Positions 16,867 to 26,582 of a DNA stretch of 64,000 nt are shown piece by piece. The translations under genes and the position numbers were made by a program. The notes beneath the pieces are model-generated. The model did no database searches. It had not been told where the DNA came from and saw only the letters and a list, made by a program, of their open reading frames with translations. The stretch comes from SKUL01 sp964487545 (lineage in GTDB: Bacteria > Bacteroidota > Bacteroidia > Flavobacteriales_D > SKUL01), in NCBI GenBank assembly GCA_964487545.1, contig CAZARI010000002.1, positions 62,001-126,000 on the forward strand, written 5' to 3'. Within the stretch, counting starts at the first letter, position 1. Each line of letters begins with the position of its first letter.

Positions 16867-19038
16867 ATGATCCGACCTTTAGCCATTATCACCCTTTGCA
16901 GTTTTACTTTGACTGCGTGTAATTCAGAAACTTCAGTAGAAAATAAGCAAGAAAAAATGACACCTCCTTTTGCTCGGGCAGAGCCCTTAACGCTCGTTAA
17001 CCACAACGATGAACGTGTGGATGAATACTTCTGGATGCGTCTGTCTGATGAACAGAAAGACCTCGGAGATAAGAATCCACAAACCAAAGAAGTGCTCGAT
17101 TATCTAAGGGCCGAAAATGATTACCTCACTGCGGTGATGAGCGATACCGATAGTTTGCAAGACGAACTTTATGAAGAAATTGTTGCGCGGCTCGATCCAA
17201 CCGACCAGTCAGTGCCCTACTTGTATAATGGTTATTACTACTATTCTCGCTATGCCGAAGGGTCGGAATACCCGATTCACTGCCGCAAAAAAGGCAGCCT
17301 CGACGCCCAAGAGCAAGTAATGCTCGATGAAAATGAACTGGCCTCCGGCTTCGATTATTACGCTACTGCCGGAAAATCAGTGAGCAGTGACAATAAAATC
17401 CTGGCCTTTAGCGAGGATACCCTAAGCCGCAGAATCTACACCATTCGGTTCAAAAATCTGGAAACCGGCCAAATTCTCGAAGATGAGATTGCTGGCACCA
17501 GCGGAAATGTGGTCTGGGCCAACGATAATCAAACGGTGTTTTATTCCGTTCGCGACCACGCCCTGCGAGCGTATAAAATTTTCAGACACCAGCTTGGCTC
17601 ACCAGTGTCCGAAGATGTGGAAGTGTTTCACGAAGCCGATGAGACTTTTCGTTGTGGAATTTTTAAAACCAAATCCGAAGATTTTCTGGTGATTGTCTCC
17701 AGCTCTACATTGTCTAACGAGTATCGGGTGCTGGATGCCAATAATCCAACTGCAACTTGGCGTGTTATTCAACCACGCGAACGTGGATTGGAGTACAGCC
17801 TGGATCACATGGGAGATCATTTTTACATTCTTACCAACTGGGAAGCAAAGAACTTTAGGTTGATGAAGACGCCAACAGACCGCACTACCAAAGAAAACTG
17901 GCAGGAGGTTATTCCGCATCGAGACGATGCATTGATTGAAGGCATCGAGCTTTTCGAAGATTTTCTTGTACTTGAAGAACGCGTTGACGGATTGTCAAAG
18001 GTGCGCGTGATGCCATGGACCGAAGGGGGTGAACACTACATTGCTTTTGATGACGCCACCTATGTTTCGGGAATCAGTACCAACCGTGAAATGGATACCG
18101 ACATTCTGCGCATTTCCTACAGCTCGATGGTTACTCCGTCGTCGGTTTATGATTATAACATGAACACCCGAACGCTGGAGCTCAAAAAGCAGCAGAAAGT
18201 GATGACGGGCTATGATGCCGAAAAATATCACTCCGAAAGACTGTGGGCCACAGCAAGCGATGGAGCAAAAGTGCCCGTTTCCTTGGTTTACAACAAGCAG
18301 CACTTTAAGCAGGACGGAACTTCACCGCTGTTGTTATATGCCTATGGCTCTTACGGCTACAGCATCGATCCCTATTTCCGCACCACTATTCTCAGTTTGC
18401 TCGATCGTGGATTTGTGTTTGCCTTGGCGCATATTCGTGGTGGTCAGGAAATGGGACGCAGTTGGTATGAAGACGGAAAGCTGCTGCGTAAAAAGAACAC
18501 CTTTACAGATTTTATTGACTGTGGTGAGTTTTTGATTCAGGAAAAATACTGCGCCGATGATCAGCTATACGCGATGGGCGGAAGTGCTGGCGGACTATTG
18601 ATGGGTGCCGTGATGAATATGCGCCCGGAACTTTGGGCGGGCGTGATTGCGGCAGTTCCGTTTGTAGATGTGGTTACCACCATGCTCGATGAGACCATAC
18701 CGCTCACCACTGGTGAATATGACGAATGGGGAAATCCCAACGAAGAAGCGTATTACCACTACATGAAATCCTACTCGCCATACGACAATATGCGTGAGGT
18801 GGAGTACCCCAACGTGCTCGTCACAACCGGCTATTGGGATTCGCAGGTGCAATACTGGGAACCTGCCAAATGGGTGGCGCGCATGCGCACAAAAAACGTG
18901 GGAGATAATCTGATTTTATTTCACACCAACCTAGAAGCGGGTCATGGTGGCGCATCGGGCAGATACCAGCAATTTAAAGAAGTGGCGCTGGAATATGCGT
19001 TTTTGTTAAAACTGGCTGGAAAAACCGACCGAAAATAA
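16867..19038 (+). CDS. S9A oligopeptidase B-like serine peptidase, lipoprotein
   Basis: Oligopeptidase B-type enzymes cut short peptides after basic residues; S9A relatives may be prolyl-specific. The frame extends to a GTG at 16813, but the ATG at 16867 gives a lipoprotein signal peptide, MIRPLAIITLCSFTLTAC, with lipobox LTAC, so I use this start (723 aa). An N-terminal propeller (about 60-440) is followed by the alpha/beta-hydrolase domain with nucleophile motif GGSAGG (Ser573), Asp658 in YWDSQV, and His693 in AGHGG. The residues RGG and FTDFIDCGEFLI match oligopeptidase B. It starts 57 bp after recO. It probably acts in the periplasm on peptides. Confidence 0.88.
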   Translation: MIRPLAIITLCSFTLTACNSETSVENKQEKMTPPFARAEPLTLVNHNDERVDEYFWMRLSDEQKDLGDKNPQTKEVLDYLRAENDYLTAVMSDTDSLQDELYEEIVARLDPTDQSVPYLYNGYYYYSRYAEGSEYPIHCRKKGSLDAQEQVMLDENELASGFDYYATAGKSVSSDNKILAFSEDTLSRRIYTIRFKNLETGQILEDEIAGTSGNVVWANDNQTVFYSVRDHALRAYKIFRHQLGSPVSEDVEVFHEADETFRCGIFKTKSEDFLVIVSSSTLSNEYRVLDANNPTATWRVIQPRERGLEYSLDHMGDHFYILTNWEAKNFRLMKTPTDRTTKENWQEVIPHRDDALIEGIELFEDFLVLEERVDGLSKVRVMPWTEGGEHYIAFDDATYVSGISTNREMDTDILRISYSSMVTPSSVYDYNMNTRTLELKKQQKVMTGYDAEKYHSERLWATASDGAKVPVSLVYNKQHFKQDGTSPLLLYAYGSYGYSIDPYFRTTILSLLDRGFVFALAHIRGGQEMGRSWYEDGKLLRKKNTFTDFIDCGEFLIQEKYCADDQLYAMGGSAGGLLMGAVMNMRPELWAGVIAAVPFVDVVTTMLDETIPLTTGEYDEWGNPNEEAYYHYMKSYSPYDNMREVEYPNVLVTTGYWDSQVQYWEPAKWVARMRTKNVGDNLILFHTNLEAGHGGASGRYQQFKEVALEYAFLLKLAGKTDRK

Positions 19039-19043
19039 CGGCA

Positions 19044-19889
19044 CTATTGCCCTGCTACAATCTCAGCTACTTTCACAGACGATGCTCCGAAGAAACCAAG
19101 TGCCTGACCTTCTTTGTCAATAAATTTCATATTGCCTTTGAGTGGAGCCGGTGCAGTGTCGAAGGGTGTTCCGGAAAAGGCAGTTTGTAATCGGAGCAAC
19201 GACAGGAATTCATAAGCGCTTTGGTTAATGCGGCTTTGCATTATACGAATGTGGTTGCCGTAGGCATAGAGCTTATTAGAGACTTCGTATTCGGGCAGCA
19301 CCGCACCATCAACGAGCTGATCGCTGGTTACCAGAATGTCCGACGGGCTGTCCTGATAGTCGCCATCAACATAAATGAACCAGCGGTAGAAATCCCCTTC
19401 ACCGGGAAACTCAAAGGTTGAAATGAGGATGCTGTATATCGCTAAACTGTCACTCGGTCGGGGAGGCTCTTCTTCCCAAAAAATATTGAGAATCGGCGGA
19501 GTTTCGCGCACTTCTTGAATATCACTGCGCACCGGATCAAACCCCGGAGCAGCCACTTCAATCTGATAGCCTTTGCCGATTTCTGCCAGACCGGGAAAAC
19601 GATAGAATCCGGGCTGATCGAGTTCTTCCTGCAACACAACCGAAGCACTTTCCACTTCATCTATAAAAGTCCTTAAAGTTACCGTAGCGCCCGAAATACG
19701 CGGGGTTGGAGCCTCTTCAAAATAAGGCGCCGTGCTGCTCAGCTTCAAGTGCTGAATGGTGTCTAAATCATTGAACCAACCGTCAACCACCAGTTGAACC
19801 TCTCCTTTAGGAACATCCAGATCGATCACCTTTTCACAACTACTCAACCCAAAGGCTCCGATAAAAGCAATGACAAAAATTCGTTTCAT
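19044..19889 (-). CDS. DUF4249 lipoprotein, partner of the TonB-dependent receptor
   Basis: A 281-aa lipoprotein: MKRIFVIAFIGAFGLSSC has a lipobox LSSC. The body is beta-rich and includes EVQLVVDGWFND and the GKGYQIEVAAPGFDPV block typical of DUF4249, a family routinely encoded next to TonB-dependent receptors in Bacteroidota. By analogy with SusD it may be a surface lid or ligand-capture lipoprotein, but its fold and ligand are not known to me. The start overlaps the receptor stop by one base. It is convergent with the oligopeptidase gene, with only 5 bp between stops and no hairpin. Confidence 0.85.
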   Translation of the reverse strand: MKRIFVIAFIGAFGLSSCEKVIDLDVPKGEVQLVVDGWFNDLDTIQHLKLSSTAPYFEEAPTPRISGATVTLRTFIDEVESASVVLQEELDQPGFYRFPGLAEIGKGYQIEVAAPGFDPVRSDIQEVRETPPILNIFWEEEPPRPSDSLAIYSILISTFEFPGEGDFYRWFIYVDGDYQDSPSDILVTSDQLVDGAVLPEYEVSNKLYAYGNHIRIMQSRINQSAYEFLSLLRLQTAFSGTPFDTAPAPLKGNMKFIDKEGQALGFFGASSVKVAEIVAGQ

Positions 19890-22264
19890 TAGAATCTGAA
19901 ATTATAGGTTACGCCCGGGATAATGGTTCCGAAAACCGAAAGCTGAACGGCCTCTGTTTGTTGCGGATTATCTTCGTTTTGTCGGAAATAAATGCTGTAG
20001 GGGTTTTTGCGATTGTAAACATTGTAGAGTGAAAACACCCACGACGACTCCCAGTTTTTGGGCTTATTAAAGAAGAAAAACACCTTATTCGATTGTTCTT
20101 TTGGTCGGGAATAAGTCACCGAAAAATCGAGACGATGATAGTCGGGAATACGCGCTCCGTTTCGATTGCTGTAGTTGGGTACGATAATTCCATTGTATTC
20201 GTAGCGACCATCGGGGTAGGTCACCGGCCGCCCCGACATATAGCTGAAATTAGCCGAAGCATTCCAGCGCTCGTTAATATCGTATGACAACACGGCCGTT
20301 AGATCGTGTGCTTTGTCCCAGTTTGATGGAAACGCATTGTCGTTGTTGATCCCCTCGATGGTGCGCTCTGTGCGCGATAAGGTATAGCTGATCCATCCGG
20401 TGAATCGCCCCGTTGCTTTCTTCAGCATGAATTCCAAGCCGTATGCCAGTCCCGAGCCGGGCAAAATTTCCCTTTCGAGACTTTCGTTCAGCAGTAATTC
20501 TGCCCCGTCGCGATAGTCAATAATATTGTAGAAACGCTTGTAATATCCCTCCACAGAAACCTGATAAGTATCGTCTTTAAAATTGCGGAAATATCCCAGT
20601 GCTACCTGATCAACTGTCGAGGGCTTTATGTAGGTGTCGCTCGGAGCCCACACGTCAATTGGTGTTGCTGCGGTGGTATTTGAAATCAGGTGAATATATT
20701 GGCGGGTGCGATTGTAACTCGCTTTTACTGAGTGACGGCTGTTGATGGAATAATTGATGGCCAAACGGGGCTCAAGGCCTTCCCAGCCAGCGTGAGTTTT
20801 GATAATATCGCCGCGCGAAAAATGAACCGTATCGGTTACAAACTCTTTTTGATAGGGCATCCCATCGGCATATTCATAAACGGTTTGTTTGCCGTGATTA
20901 ATAAACATAGAATACCGAAGTCCGTACTGTATGGTGAGATTGTCAGTAATGCTTTGTTCATTGCTCAGATAAATGGCGGGTTCCACAGCACGTTTGAGTT
21001 CTGTTGAAATTTCGGTGAATATCGATTCGTTTGAAAGTGGTTTGGTGTGGCCCGGATTAAAAGTGTAGAACAGCGCGTTCCAACCGAATTCAACTTTGTG
21101 GTTGGGGTTGGGGAAAAAGCTGAAATCCATTTTGGCGTTGTAGTTCTGAATTCTGCTCTTCCAGTTAAACGCCTGCATTCCTTCGGGAACGCCCAACGAG
21201 TAATCGTACTTACTATATACCAGGGTTGTATTGAGAAATAGCCGACTATTAAACAGGTGATTCCACCGCAACGATCCCGAGCCATTTCCCCAGCGCGCTT
21301 TAAACTGATTGTCGAAATTCATTACATCATCGCCAAAGTAGCCCGAAAGAAAAACCCGGTCTTTTTCGCTGATTTTGAAATTCACTTTTGCGTTGAGGTC
21401 GTAGAAATAAACCACCGTTCCCCGCAGATCATCGAATAGCGGAAAAAACAGGTCGATATACGATCGTCGGCCTGAAATCATAAACGATGCCCTGTCTTTA
21501 ACAATGGGCCCTTCGAGCATCAGGCGGCTGGAAATCAAGCCCAAACCAGCCGACCCATGAAAAGATTTCATGTTGCCTTCTATCTGCCTTACGTCGAGAA
21601 CACTCGAAAGCCGACCGCCGTATTTGGCCGGAATTCCACCTTTATACAGCTTAAAATCTTTAACGGCATCGGCGTTAAATACCGAGAAAAACCCAAACAA
21701 ATGCGATGAATTAAACACGGGCGATTCATCGAGCAGAATCAGGTTCTGATCCACATTGCCGCCACGCACGTTAAAACCCATGGCACCCTCACCGACAGTA
21801 CTTACGCCTGGTAAAAGCTGCAATGTGCGAATCACATCCACTTCTCCCATAAATTGCGGAATTTTTCGGATGGTTTTGATATCAAGTCGCTCTACGCTCA
21901 TTTCCACACTCCGAATGTTTTCGTTGCTGCGTTCAGCTTCAATTTCTACTTCCTTCAGTTGAAAATCGGCGGGTTGTAGTTCGATATTCAGCGTTTGGTT
22001 GGCCGTTAGGTTAATTGCTTTCTCAATCGAATTAAATCCCACAAAGGAATAGCGCAGGGTGTATTCTCCTTCGGGTAGGGAAATGGAGTAGAAGCCATAT
22101 ACGTTGCTGACCGTGCCGCCGCCGGTTTCCTGAATGTACAGCGCTGCTCCTATCAGTTCTTCGCCGTTGGTGGCATTGGTGAGATAGCCGCTGATGGTGT
22201 GTTTTTGCGCCATCACACTCGAGGCAGTTGCATAAAATAGCAAAATAGCAATCAGCTGTTTCAT
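19889..22264 (-). CDS. TonB-dependent receptor with carboxypeptidase-like N-terminal domain
   Basis: A 791-aa outer-membrane transporter. A signal peptide (to about residue 19, VMAQ) is followed by a CarboxypepD_reg-like beta-sandwich (HTISGYLTNATNGEELIGAALYI, about 22-110), then the plug with GEVDVIRTLQLLPGVSTVGEGAMGFNVRGGNVDQNLILLDE, and a 22-strand barrel that ends in Phe. It lacks the SusC-specific length, being nearer to FecA/DUF4249-type receptors. It takes energy from TonB-ExbBD, none of which is in the window. The substrate cannot be deduced: no sugar-degrading or siderophore gene is adjacent. A -7-like box CAACTTTG lies on the minus strand at 22284-22291. Confidence 0.93.
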   Translation of the reverse strand: MKQLIAILLFYATASSVMAQKHTISGYLTNATNGEELIGAALYIQETGGGTVSNVYGFYSISLPEGEYTLRYSFVGFNSIEKAINLTANQTLNIELQPADFQLKEVEIEAERSNENIRSVEMSVERLDIKTIRKIPQFMGEVDVIRTLQLLPGVSTVGEGAMGFNVRGGNVDQNLILLDESPVFNSSHLFGFFSVFNADAVKDFKLYKGGIPAKYGGRLSSVLDVRQIEGNMKSFHGSAGLGLISSRLMLEGPIVKDRASFMISGRRSYIDLFFPLFDDLRGTVVYFYDLNAKVNFKISEKDRVFLSGYFGDDVMNFDNQFKARWGNGSGSLRWNHLFNSRLFLNTTLVYSKYDYSLGVPEGMQAFNWKSRIQNYNAKMDFSFFPNPNHKVEFGWNALFYTFNPGHTKPLSNESIFTEISTELKRAVEPAIYLSNEQSITDNLTIQYGLRYSMFINHGKQTVYEYADGMPYQKEFVTDTVHFSRGDIIKTHAGWEGLEPRLAINYSINSRHSVKASYNRTRQYIHLISNTTAATPIDVWAPSDTYIKPSTVDQVALGYFRNFKDDTYQVSVEGYYKRFYNIIDYRDGAELLLNESLEREILPGSGLAYGLEFMLKKATGRFTGWISYTLSRTERTIEGINNDNAFPSNWDKAHDLTAVLSYDINERWNASANFSYMSGRPVTYPDGRYEYNGIIVPNYSNRNGARIPDYHRLDFSVTYSRPKEQSNKVFFFFNKPKNWESSWVFSLYNVYNRKNPYSIYFRQNEDNPQQTEAVQLSVFGTIIPGVTYNFRF

Positions 22265-22376
22265 TCTCGGATTATTAACGGCGCAAAGTTGAGATAAATT
22301 TTGCGGATTGCCGGTATAATGTGATTAACAACCGGAATGGTGTGAGGAAAGGCAATTTGCGCTGAAAATAGACCAT

Positions 22377-22616
22377 TCAGAGAATTTCTGCTCCGATAAT
22401 CTCGTCAGGGTTGACTTCGAGTGCATGCTGATGTGCACGATCGAGCTGTTGCAGTTTCATGGCCTGACGATAGGCTGTGTGTTCGCGGTGGCTTGCAAAG
22501 TAGAGTTTATGCTGATCGCGTTCGTGTTCCCACAACACACCGAAAACAACTTTTCCGGAGCGCAAACGCAGCCGGCAGTGGCGGTGAAAGTACCTGGATA
22601 AATCGTTTTTTGTCAT
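22377..22616 (-). CDS. Small basic hypothetical protein
   Basis: A 79-aa protein rich in Arg and His: FHRHCRLRLRSGKVVFGVLWEHERDQHKLYF at the N-terminal end could form the strands of an Sm-like or SH3-like barrel, followed by a helix with REHTAYRQAM and an acidic tail NPDEIIGAEIL. I do not recognise the family, though the composition and the SGKVVFGVL turn resemble LSm-type RNA-binding folds. It lies 160 bp beyond the end of the SUF operon on the same strand and 113 bp before the TonB receptor. The frame lacks any alternative convincing gene on the other strand. Its reality is likely but not certain. Confidence 0.55.
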   Translation of the reverse strand: MTKNDLSRYFHRHCRLRLRSGKVVFGVLWEHERDQHKLYFASHREHTAYRQAMKLQQLDRAHQHALEVNPDEIIGAEIL

Positions 22617-22775
22617 GCGCTTGAAGCTGGTATATCTAAGTTACGCAGAAGCAGAAAAAAAACGATGCTGGAATTTTCAACAGGATACAAACAGGTTATT
22701 AACAGTTCCGGATTGTGGGGAAAGATTAGGCTCTGACCGTCTGATGCCCATTGAAACAAATGGTGTTACTCGACC

Positions 22776-23285
22776 TTATTTTCTTTTTTGTTTATACACG
22801 GGTACGGTGGAACAAGGCTCGCCATACATGATGCTTTTGGTGACCGGTTGTAGCACGTTAACAAGGGTAACAAATGCAGCAGCCGGAATTTTTACGTCGC
22901 CGCAGCCTTTTACTACCACCCGGGTATCCAAATAAATATCGGTGTCGAGTTGCTGTATGGCTTCGCACAACAATAGGGTTCGCATTTCGTCGGGAGTTCC
23001 GGCGTAAACGCGTCGTGCAAATGGCGAAAGTGCCGAAGCGGCAAGCATATAGGCCCAGTCAGGGATGATGGCGTCAGCCGAACAAAATACGGCTACGAAC
23101 TGATCTTGATAAGTGCTCCAGTCGTTGGTTGAGATAAACTCGCGAAAATCCTTTTCCCGCAACACCATTTCCTGCCAAAGCAGGTCTTTAAGGTCGAGTA
23201 CTGCGATTTCATCTTCGGGTAAAAACTCCGCCAAGTCGATGGTCATCAGTCCACTGGAAGCCACCTTATTTATTATTTCGCTCAT
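22776..23285 (-). CDS. DUF2480 family protein, last gene of the SUF operon
   Basis: A 169-aa soluble protein with the start SEIINKVASSGLMTIDLAEFLP and conserved blocks KDLLWQEMVLREKDFREFI, VAVFCSADAIIPDWAYMLAAS, and the C-terminal VVKGCGDVKIP with a cysteine. This is DUF2480, which in Bacteroidota is nearly always encoded with suf genes; the role is unknown to me. It follows sufT by 3 bp, so it is translated from the same mRNA and a task in Fe-S assembly or delivery is plausible. Confidence 0.85.
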   Translation of the reverse strand: MSEIINKVASSGLMTIDLAEFLPEDEIAVLDLKDLLWQEMVLREKDFREFISTNDWSTYQDQFVAVFCSADAIIPDWAYMLAASALSPFARRVYAGTPDEMRTLLLCEAIQQLDTDIYLDTRVVVKGCGDVKIPAAAFVTLVNVLQPVTKSIMYGEPCSTVPVYKQKRK

Positions 23286-23288
23286 TGC

Positions 23289-23609
23289 TTATAAAAATCC
23301 AAGTTCCAATTGAGCCTCTTCGCTCATCATATCCTTATTCCATGGCGGATCGAATACTATTTCGACCTCTGCCGAAGGAACGCCTTCAATAGTAGCTACC
23401 TTTTCTTTTACTTCTGCTGGCAGGGATTCGGCCACCGGACAGTTCGGAGAAGTCAAAGTCATCAGTAAATCAATGTGGGCGTTTTCCCGAATGTTGATTT
23501 CGTAAATCAGTCCGAGTTCGTATATGTCAACAGGAATCTCCGGGTCGTAGATCGATTTCAGTACCGCGATAACCTTATTTTCGAATACTTGTTTTTCGTG
23601 AAGATTCAT
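23289..23609 (-). CDS. sufT: SUF-associated MIP18/DUF59 protein (SufT-like)
   Basis: A 106-aa DUF59 protein. It carries YDPEIPVDIYELGLIYEI (about residues 21-38), the hallmark DPE-P-DI-LGL pattern, and LTSPNCPVAESLP (about 72-84) with the conserved cysteine. MIP18-family proteins help deliver Fe-S clusters to target proteins under heavy demand. It lies 3 bp after sufE, near the end of the operon, the usual place in Bacteroidota. Confidence 0.92.
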   Translation of the reverse strand: MNLHEKQVFENKVIAVLKSIYDPEIPVDIYELGLIYEINIRENAHIDLLMTLTSPNCPVAESLPAEVKEKVATIEGVPSAEVEIVFDPPWNKDMMSEEAQLELGFL

Positions 23610-23612
23610 ACC

Positions 23613-24062
23613 TCAATTTGATTTTGCACCCTTGGCCTGAAAGGCGAGTGCGTATATTTTCATTTGCTTGATCATGGACACCAGCCCATTGCTGCGCGTA
23701 GGAGACAGGTGTTCCTTGAGCCCGATGTCTTCAATAAAATACAGATCGGCTTTGAGAATACTTTCGGGCGAATGACCGTTTAAAACGCGCACCAATGTGC
23801 CGATAATTCCCTTGGTGATAATCGCGTCGCTATCAGCCGAAAAAACAACCTTACCGTCCTCCAGGTCAGCGCTTAACCACACCTGCGACTGGCATCCGCG
23901 AATCAGCAGATCATCGCCCTTTAGCTTAGGGTCAATCAGCGGAAGTTCTTTTCCTAGTGCAATCAGGTGTTCGTATTTTTCCATCCAGTCCTCAAACATC
24001 AAAAACTCTTCGGTAATTTCAGCCTGAAGTTGGTTGATATGTTCCAGATCGGTTTGTATCAT
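23613..24062 (-). CDS. sufE: Cysteine desulfuration protein SufE
   Basis: SufE accepts persulfide sulfur from SufS and passes it to the SufBCD scaffold. The 149-aa protein shows the family core YEHLIALGKELP, LIRGCQSQVWL with the sulfur-accepting cysteine (about residue 74), and IITKGIIGTLVRVLNGHSPESIL. It lies 10 bp after sufS and before sufT, all on the minus strand. Confidence 0.95.
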   Translation of the reverse strand: MIQTDLEHINQLQAEITEEFLMFEDWMEKYEHLIALGKELPLIDPKLKGDDLLIRGCQSQVWLSADLEDGKVVFSADSDAIITKGIIGTLVRVLNGHSPESILKADLYFIEDIGLKEHLSPTRSNGLVSMIKQMKIYALAFQAKGAKSN

Positions 24063-24072
24063 AACAGTTTGC

Positions 24073-25326
24073 TCAGCCCAGCATTTGCTGTGCCTTTTTG
24101 ATGGCCTTTACCAGTTCGTCAACTTCGCCAAACGTGTTGTAGGCCATGATGGAAATTCTTGCTGTGCCAGATAGGCCGAAGCGATCCATCAAGGGTTGTG
24201 TGCAATGGTGTCCGGTGCGCAGGGCAATGCCCATTTGATCGAGAATAACGCCCAGATCGTAGTGGTGAATTCCTTTAAGGTTAAAAGCAATGATTCCGGC
24301 TTTTTCGTTGGTTGTGCCAAACGGCATAAAACCATCGATGGTGCGCATTTCGCGTTCGGCATATTGCAACAGTTCGTGTTCGTATGCCGCAAGTTTTTCG
24401 ATTCCCGTTTCCTGCATCCACTCAACCGCAGCACCCAACCCTATTGTTCCGGCAATGTTAGGCGTGCCGGCTTCGTATTTAAATGGAAGCTTGTTGTAGG
24501 TGGTGTGTTCAAAGGTTACGTGCGCTATCATCTCTCCACCTCCGCGGTAGGGCGGTAACGAGTCGAGCAAATCGTATTTGCCATAGAGAACACCAATTCC
24601 GGTGGGACCATACATTTTGTGCCCCGAAAACACATAAAAATCACAGCCGAGCTCCTGCACATTAACTGGACAGTGAGCCACGGCCTGTGCACCGTCAATA
24701 AGCGTTAGCGCACCTGCTTTCTGCGCCAAGGTGATGATGTCCTTTACGGGATTTATGGTTCCGAGTGAATTGGAAATATGTACTGCTGCAACCATCTTGG
24801 TGCGTTCGCTGAGCAGTTCGCAATAGTGATCCATATCCAACGCTCCATCATCATGAACGCGACAAACTTTGAGTACCGCCCCACTGCGCTCGCATGCCAG
24901 TTGCCATGGAACAATGTTGGAATGATGCTCCATTTCGGTGATGAGAATTTCATCACCCGGGCGAAGCATATTGTGCGACAAAACCGTGCTGACCAGATTG
25001 ATTGCATCGGTAGTGCCGCTGGTGAAAATGACTTCCTCTTCGCGCGAAGCGCCAATAAAGTTAGCCACTTTTCTGCGCGCTTCTTCGCCGGCATTAGTGG
25101 CTTTCTGACTCAGAAAATGCACCCCGCGGTGAACATTGCTGTTGTACTCTTTGTAGTAGTCGGAAATAGCGTCGATGACCAGATGTGGCTTTTGAGATGT
25201 GGCAGCATTGTCCAGATAAATGAGGCGTTTTCCGTGTGCTTTTTGTTGAAGCAACGGAAACTGGTCTCTCACTTTTTTGGCGAAATCTGCCAATTGAACT
25301 GGGCTTGTCACATCAATTTGCATCAC
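24073..25326 (-). CDS. sufS: Cysteine desulfurase SufS
   Basis: A PLP enzyme that removes sulfur from L-cysteine to form a persulfide for SufE. The 417-aa length is usual for group II desulfurases. Seen: the FTSGTTDAINLV cofactor loop (about 105), EMEHHSNIVPW, the PLP lysine in VFSGHKMYGPTG (about 232), and RTGHHCTQPL with the catalytic cysteine (about 370) in a short group II-type loop. The start overlaps the sufD stop by 4 bp, so translation is coupled. Confidence 0.97.
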   Translation of the reverse strand: MMQIDVTSPVQLADFAKKVRDQFPLLQQKAHGKRLIYLDNAATSQKPHLVIDAISDYYKEYNSNVHRGVHFLSQKATNAGEEARRKVANFIGASREEEVIFTSGTTDAINLVSTVLSHNMLRPGDEILITEMEHHSNIVPWQLACERSGAVLKVCRVHDDGALDMDHYCELLSERTKMVAAVHISNSLGTINPVKDIITLAQKAGALTLIDGAQAVAHCPVNVQELGCDFYVFSGHKMYGPTGIGVLYGKYDLLDSLPPYRGGGEMIAHVTFEHTTYNKLPFKYEAGTPNIAGTIGLGAAVEWMQETGIEKLAAYEHELLQYAEREMRTIDGFMPFGTTNEKAGIIAFNLKGIHHYDLGVILDQMGIALRTGHHCTQPLMDRFGLSGTARISIMAYNTFGEVDELVKAIKKAQQMLG

Positions 25327-26582
25327 AGATCTAAATTATTTATCAGGTGATTTCTTACCGCGTCATGTTCGATCTGATCGAGCACTTCGCCTGCAAAAGC
25401 ACCGAGAAGCATTTTTTGTGCTTCGGATTTTCCGATAGCGCGCGACTGCAGGTAGAAAATGGCTTCTTCGTCCATTTGGCCGGTAGTTGAACCGTGGCTG
25501 CATTTCACATCGTCGGCATAAATTTCAAGTTCCGGTTTGGAATAAATCTGTGCATCGTTAGAAAGCAGCAGATTGTTGTTTTGCTGAAACGCGTTGGTTT
25601 TCTGAGCATCCTGACGCACATTTACTTTTCCGTTAAAAACGCCGGTGCTTTCATCACTCAGAATGTATTTGTACAATTCCGAAGTGTCGCAGTGGGCTAC
25701 GGCGTGGTCAACAAAAGTGTTGTTATCGACGTGTTGTTTTCCATTGAGCTGACACAGCCCGTTGAGACGTGCAAACGCATTACTTCCGGCCATTTTAATA
25801 TAGAGGTTGTTGCGGATCCACCCGGTGTACTTAGGTATGGTGACAATGGAAAAATGTCCACCGCCATCTACTCGTGCGTAGTCTGCACTGTGGTGAAAAC
25901 GTGATTCAGGTTCAAATTCCATTTTAAACCAATCGAGACGTGCGTTTTCAGCTATAAAAACTTCGGATACTGCATTGGTAAAACCGGCGGCATTTCCCTC
26001 AAATGTCTGGGCAATTGCAGCTTTTGAACCCTTGCCAACGTTGACCAGAATGCGGGGCTGGCTCATGCTGTTTTCTCCTTCTGCCCAATGACCGATGTGA
26101 ATCAGGGGAGCAACAACAGTGTTTGCGGGGATATTCAAAGAAACCGTTTCGGGGCAGAAGGCGGTGTTGATGGCGTCCAGGATGCGCATTTTGGGTTGAG
26201 CCAGCGCGTTGAATTTATCTGGAAAATCGGTTTGGGCGGCAGCAATAGACATGGTGACGCCTTCCGGTAGACGGTCGCTGAGTGCAGCGTTGAAAATGCC
26301 GTTCACAAAAATGAGTTTTACCACTTGTTCATCGGCGATAGTCGAAATCTGCGGTGAAGGCTGTGCGGGCTGCTGAAAGGTAAAGCTATTTCGGGTTAGT
26401 CGCCCCAACCGTGTGTATTTCCAGAACTCATTTTTAGTGTCTGGAAAAGGCTGGTTCTCAAGGTCTGATAGGGCGGTAGCACTTTGCTGACGACCGACGG
26501 CGCCAAACAATGCCTTGTAGGAGTCGGCAATGGCTTGGACAAAAGCAGTATCAGCGGCACTTGTGACGGTTTTTATGCTCAT
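25323..26582 (-). CDS. sufD: Fe-S cluster scaffold subunit SufD
   Basis: SufD pairs with SufB and SufC in the SufBC2D complex on which clusters are built. The 419-aa protein has the divergent N-terminus typical of SufD and a conserved parallel-beta C-terminal half: HVDNNTFVDHAVAHCDTSELYKYILS, GVFNGKVNVRQDAQKTNAFQQNNNLLLS, and EIYADDVKCSHGSTTGQMDEEAIFYLQSRAI, the last with the conserved His needed at the SufB-SufD interface. It overlaps sufC by 4 bp and sufS by 4 bp. Confidence 0.97.
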   Translation of the reverse strand: MSIKTVTSAADTAFVQAIADSYKALFGAVGRQQSATALSDLENQPFPDTKNEFWKYTRLGRLTRNSFTFQQPAQPSPQISTIADEQVVKLIFVNGIFNAALSDRLPEGVTMSIAAAQTDFPDKFNALAQPKMRILDAINTAFCPETVSLNIPANTVVAPLIHIGHWAEGENSMSQPRILVNVGKGSKAAIAQTFEGNAAGFTNAVSEVFIAENARLDWFKMEFEPESRFHHSADYARVDGGGHFSIVTIPKYTGWIRNNLYIKMAGSNAFARLNGLCQLNGKQHVDNNTFVDHAVAHCDTSELYKYILSDESTGVFNGKVNVRQDAQKTNAFQQNNNLLLSNDAQIYSKPELEIYADDVKCSHGSTTGQMDEEAIFYLQSRAIGKSEAQKMLLGAFAGEVLDQIEHDAVRNHLINNLDL

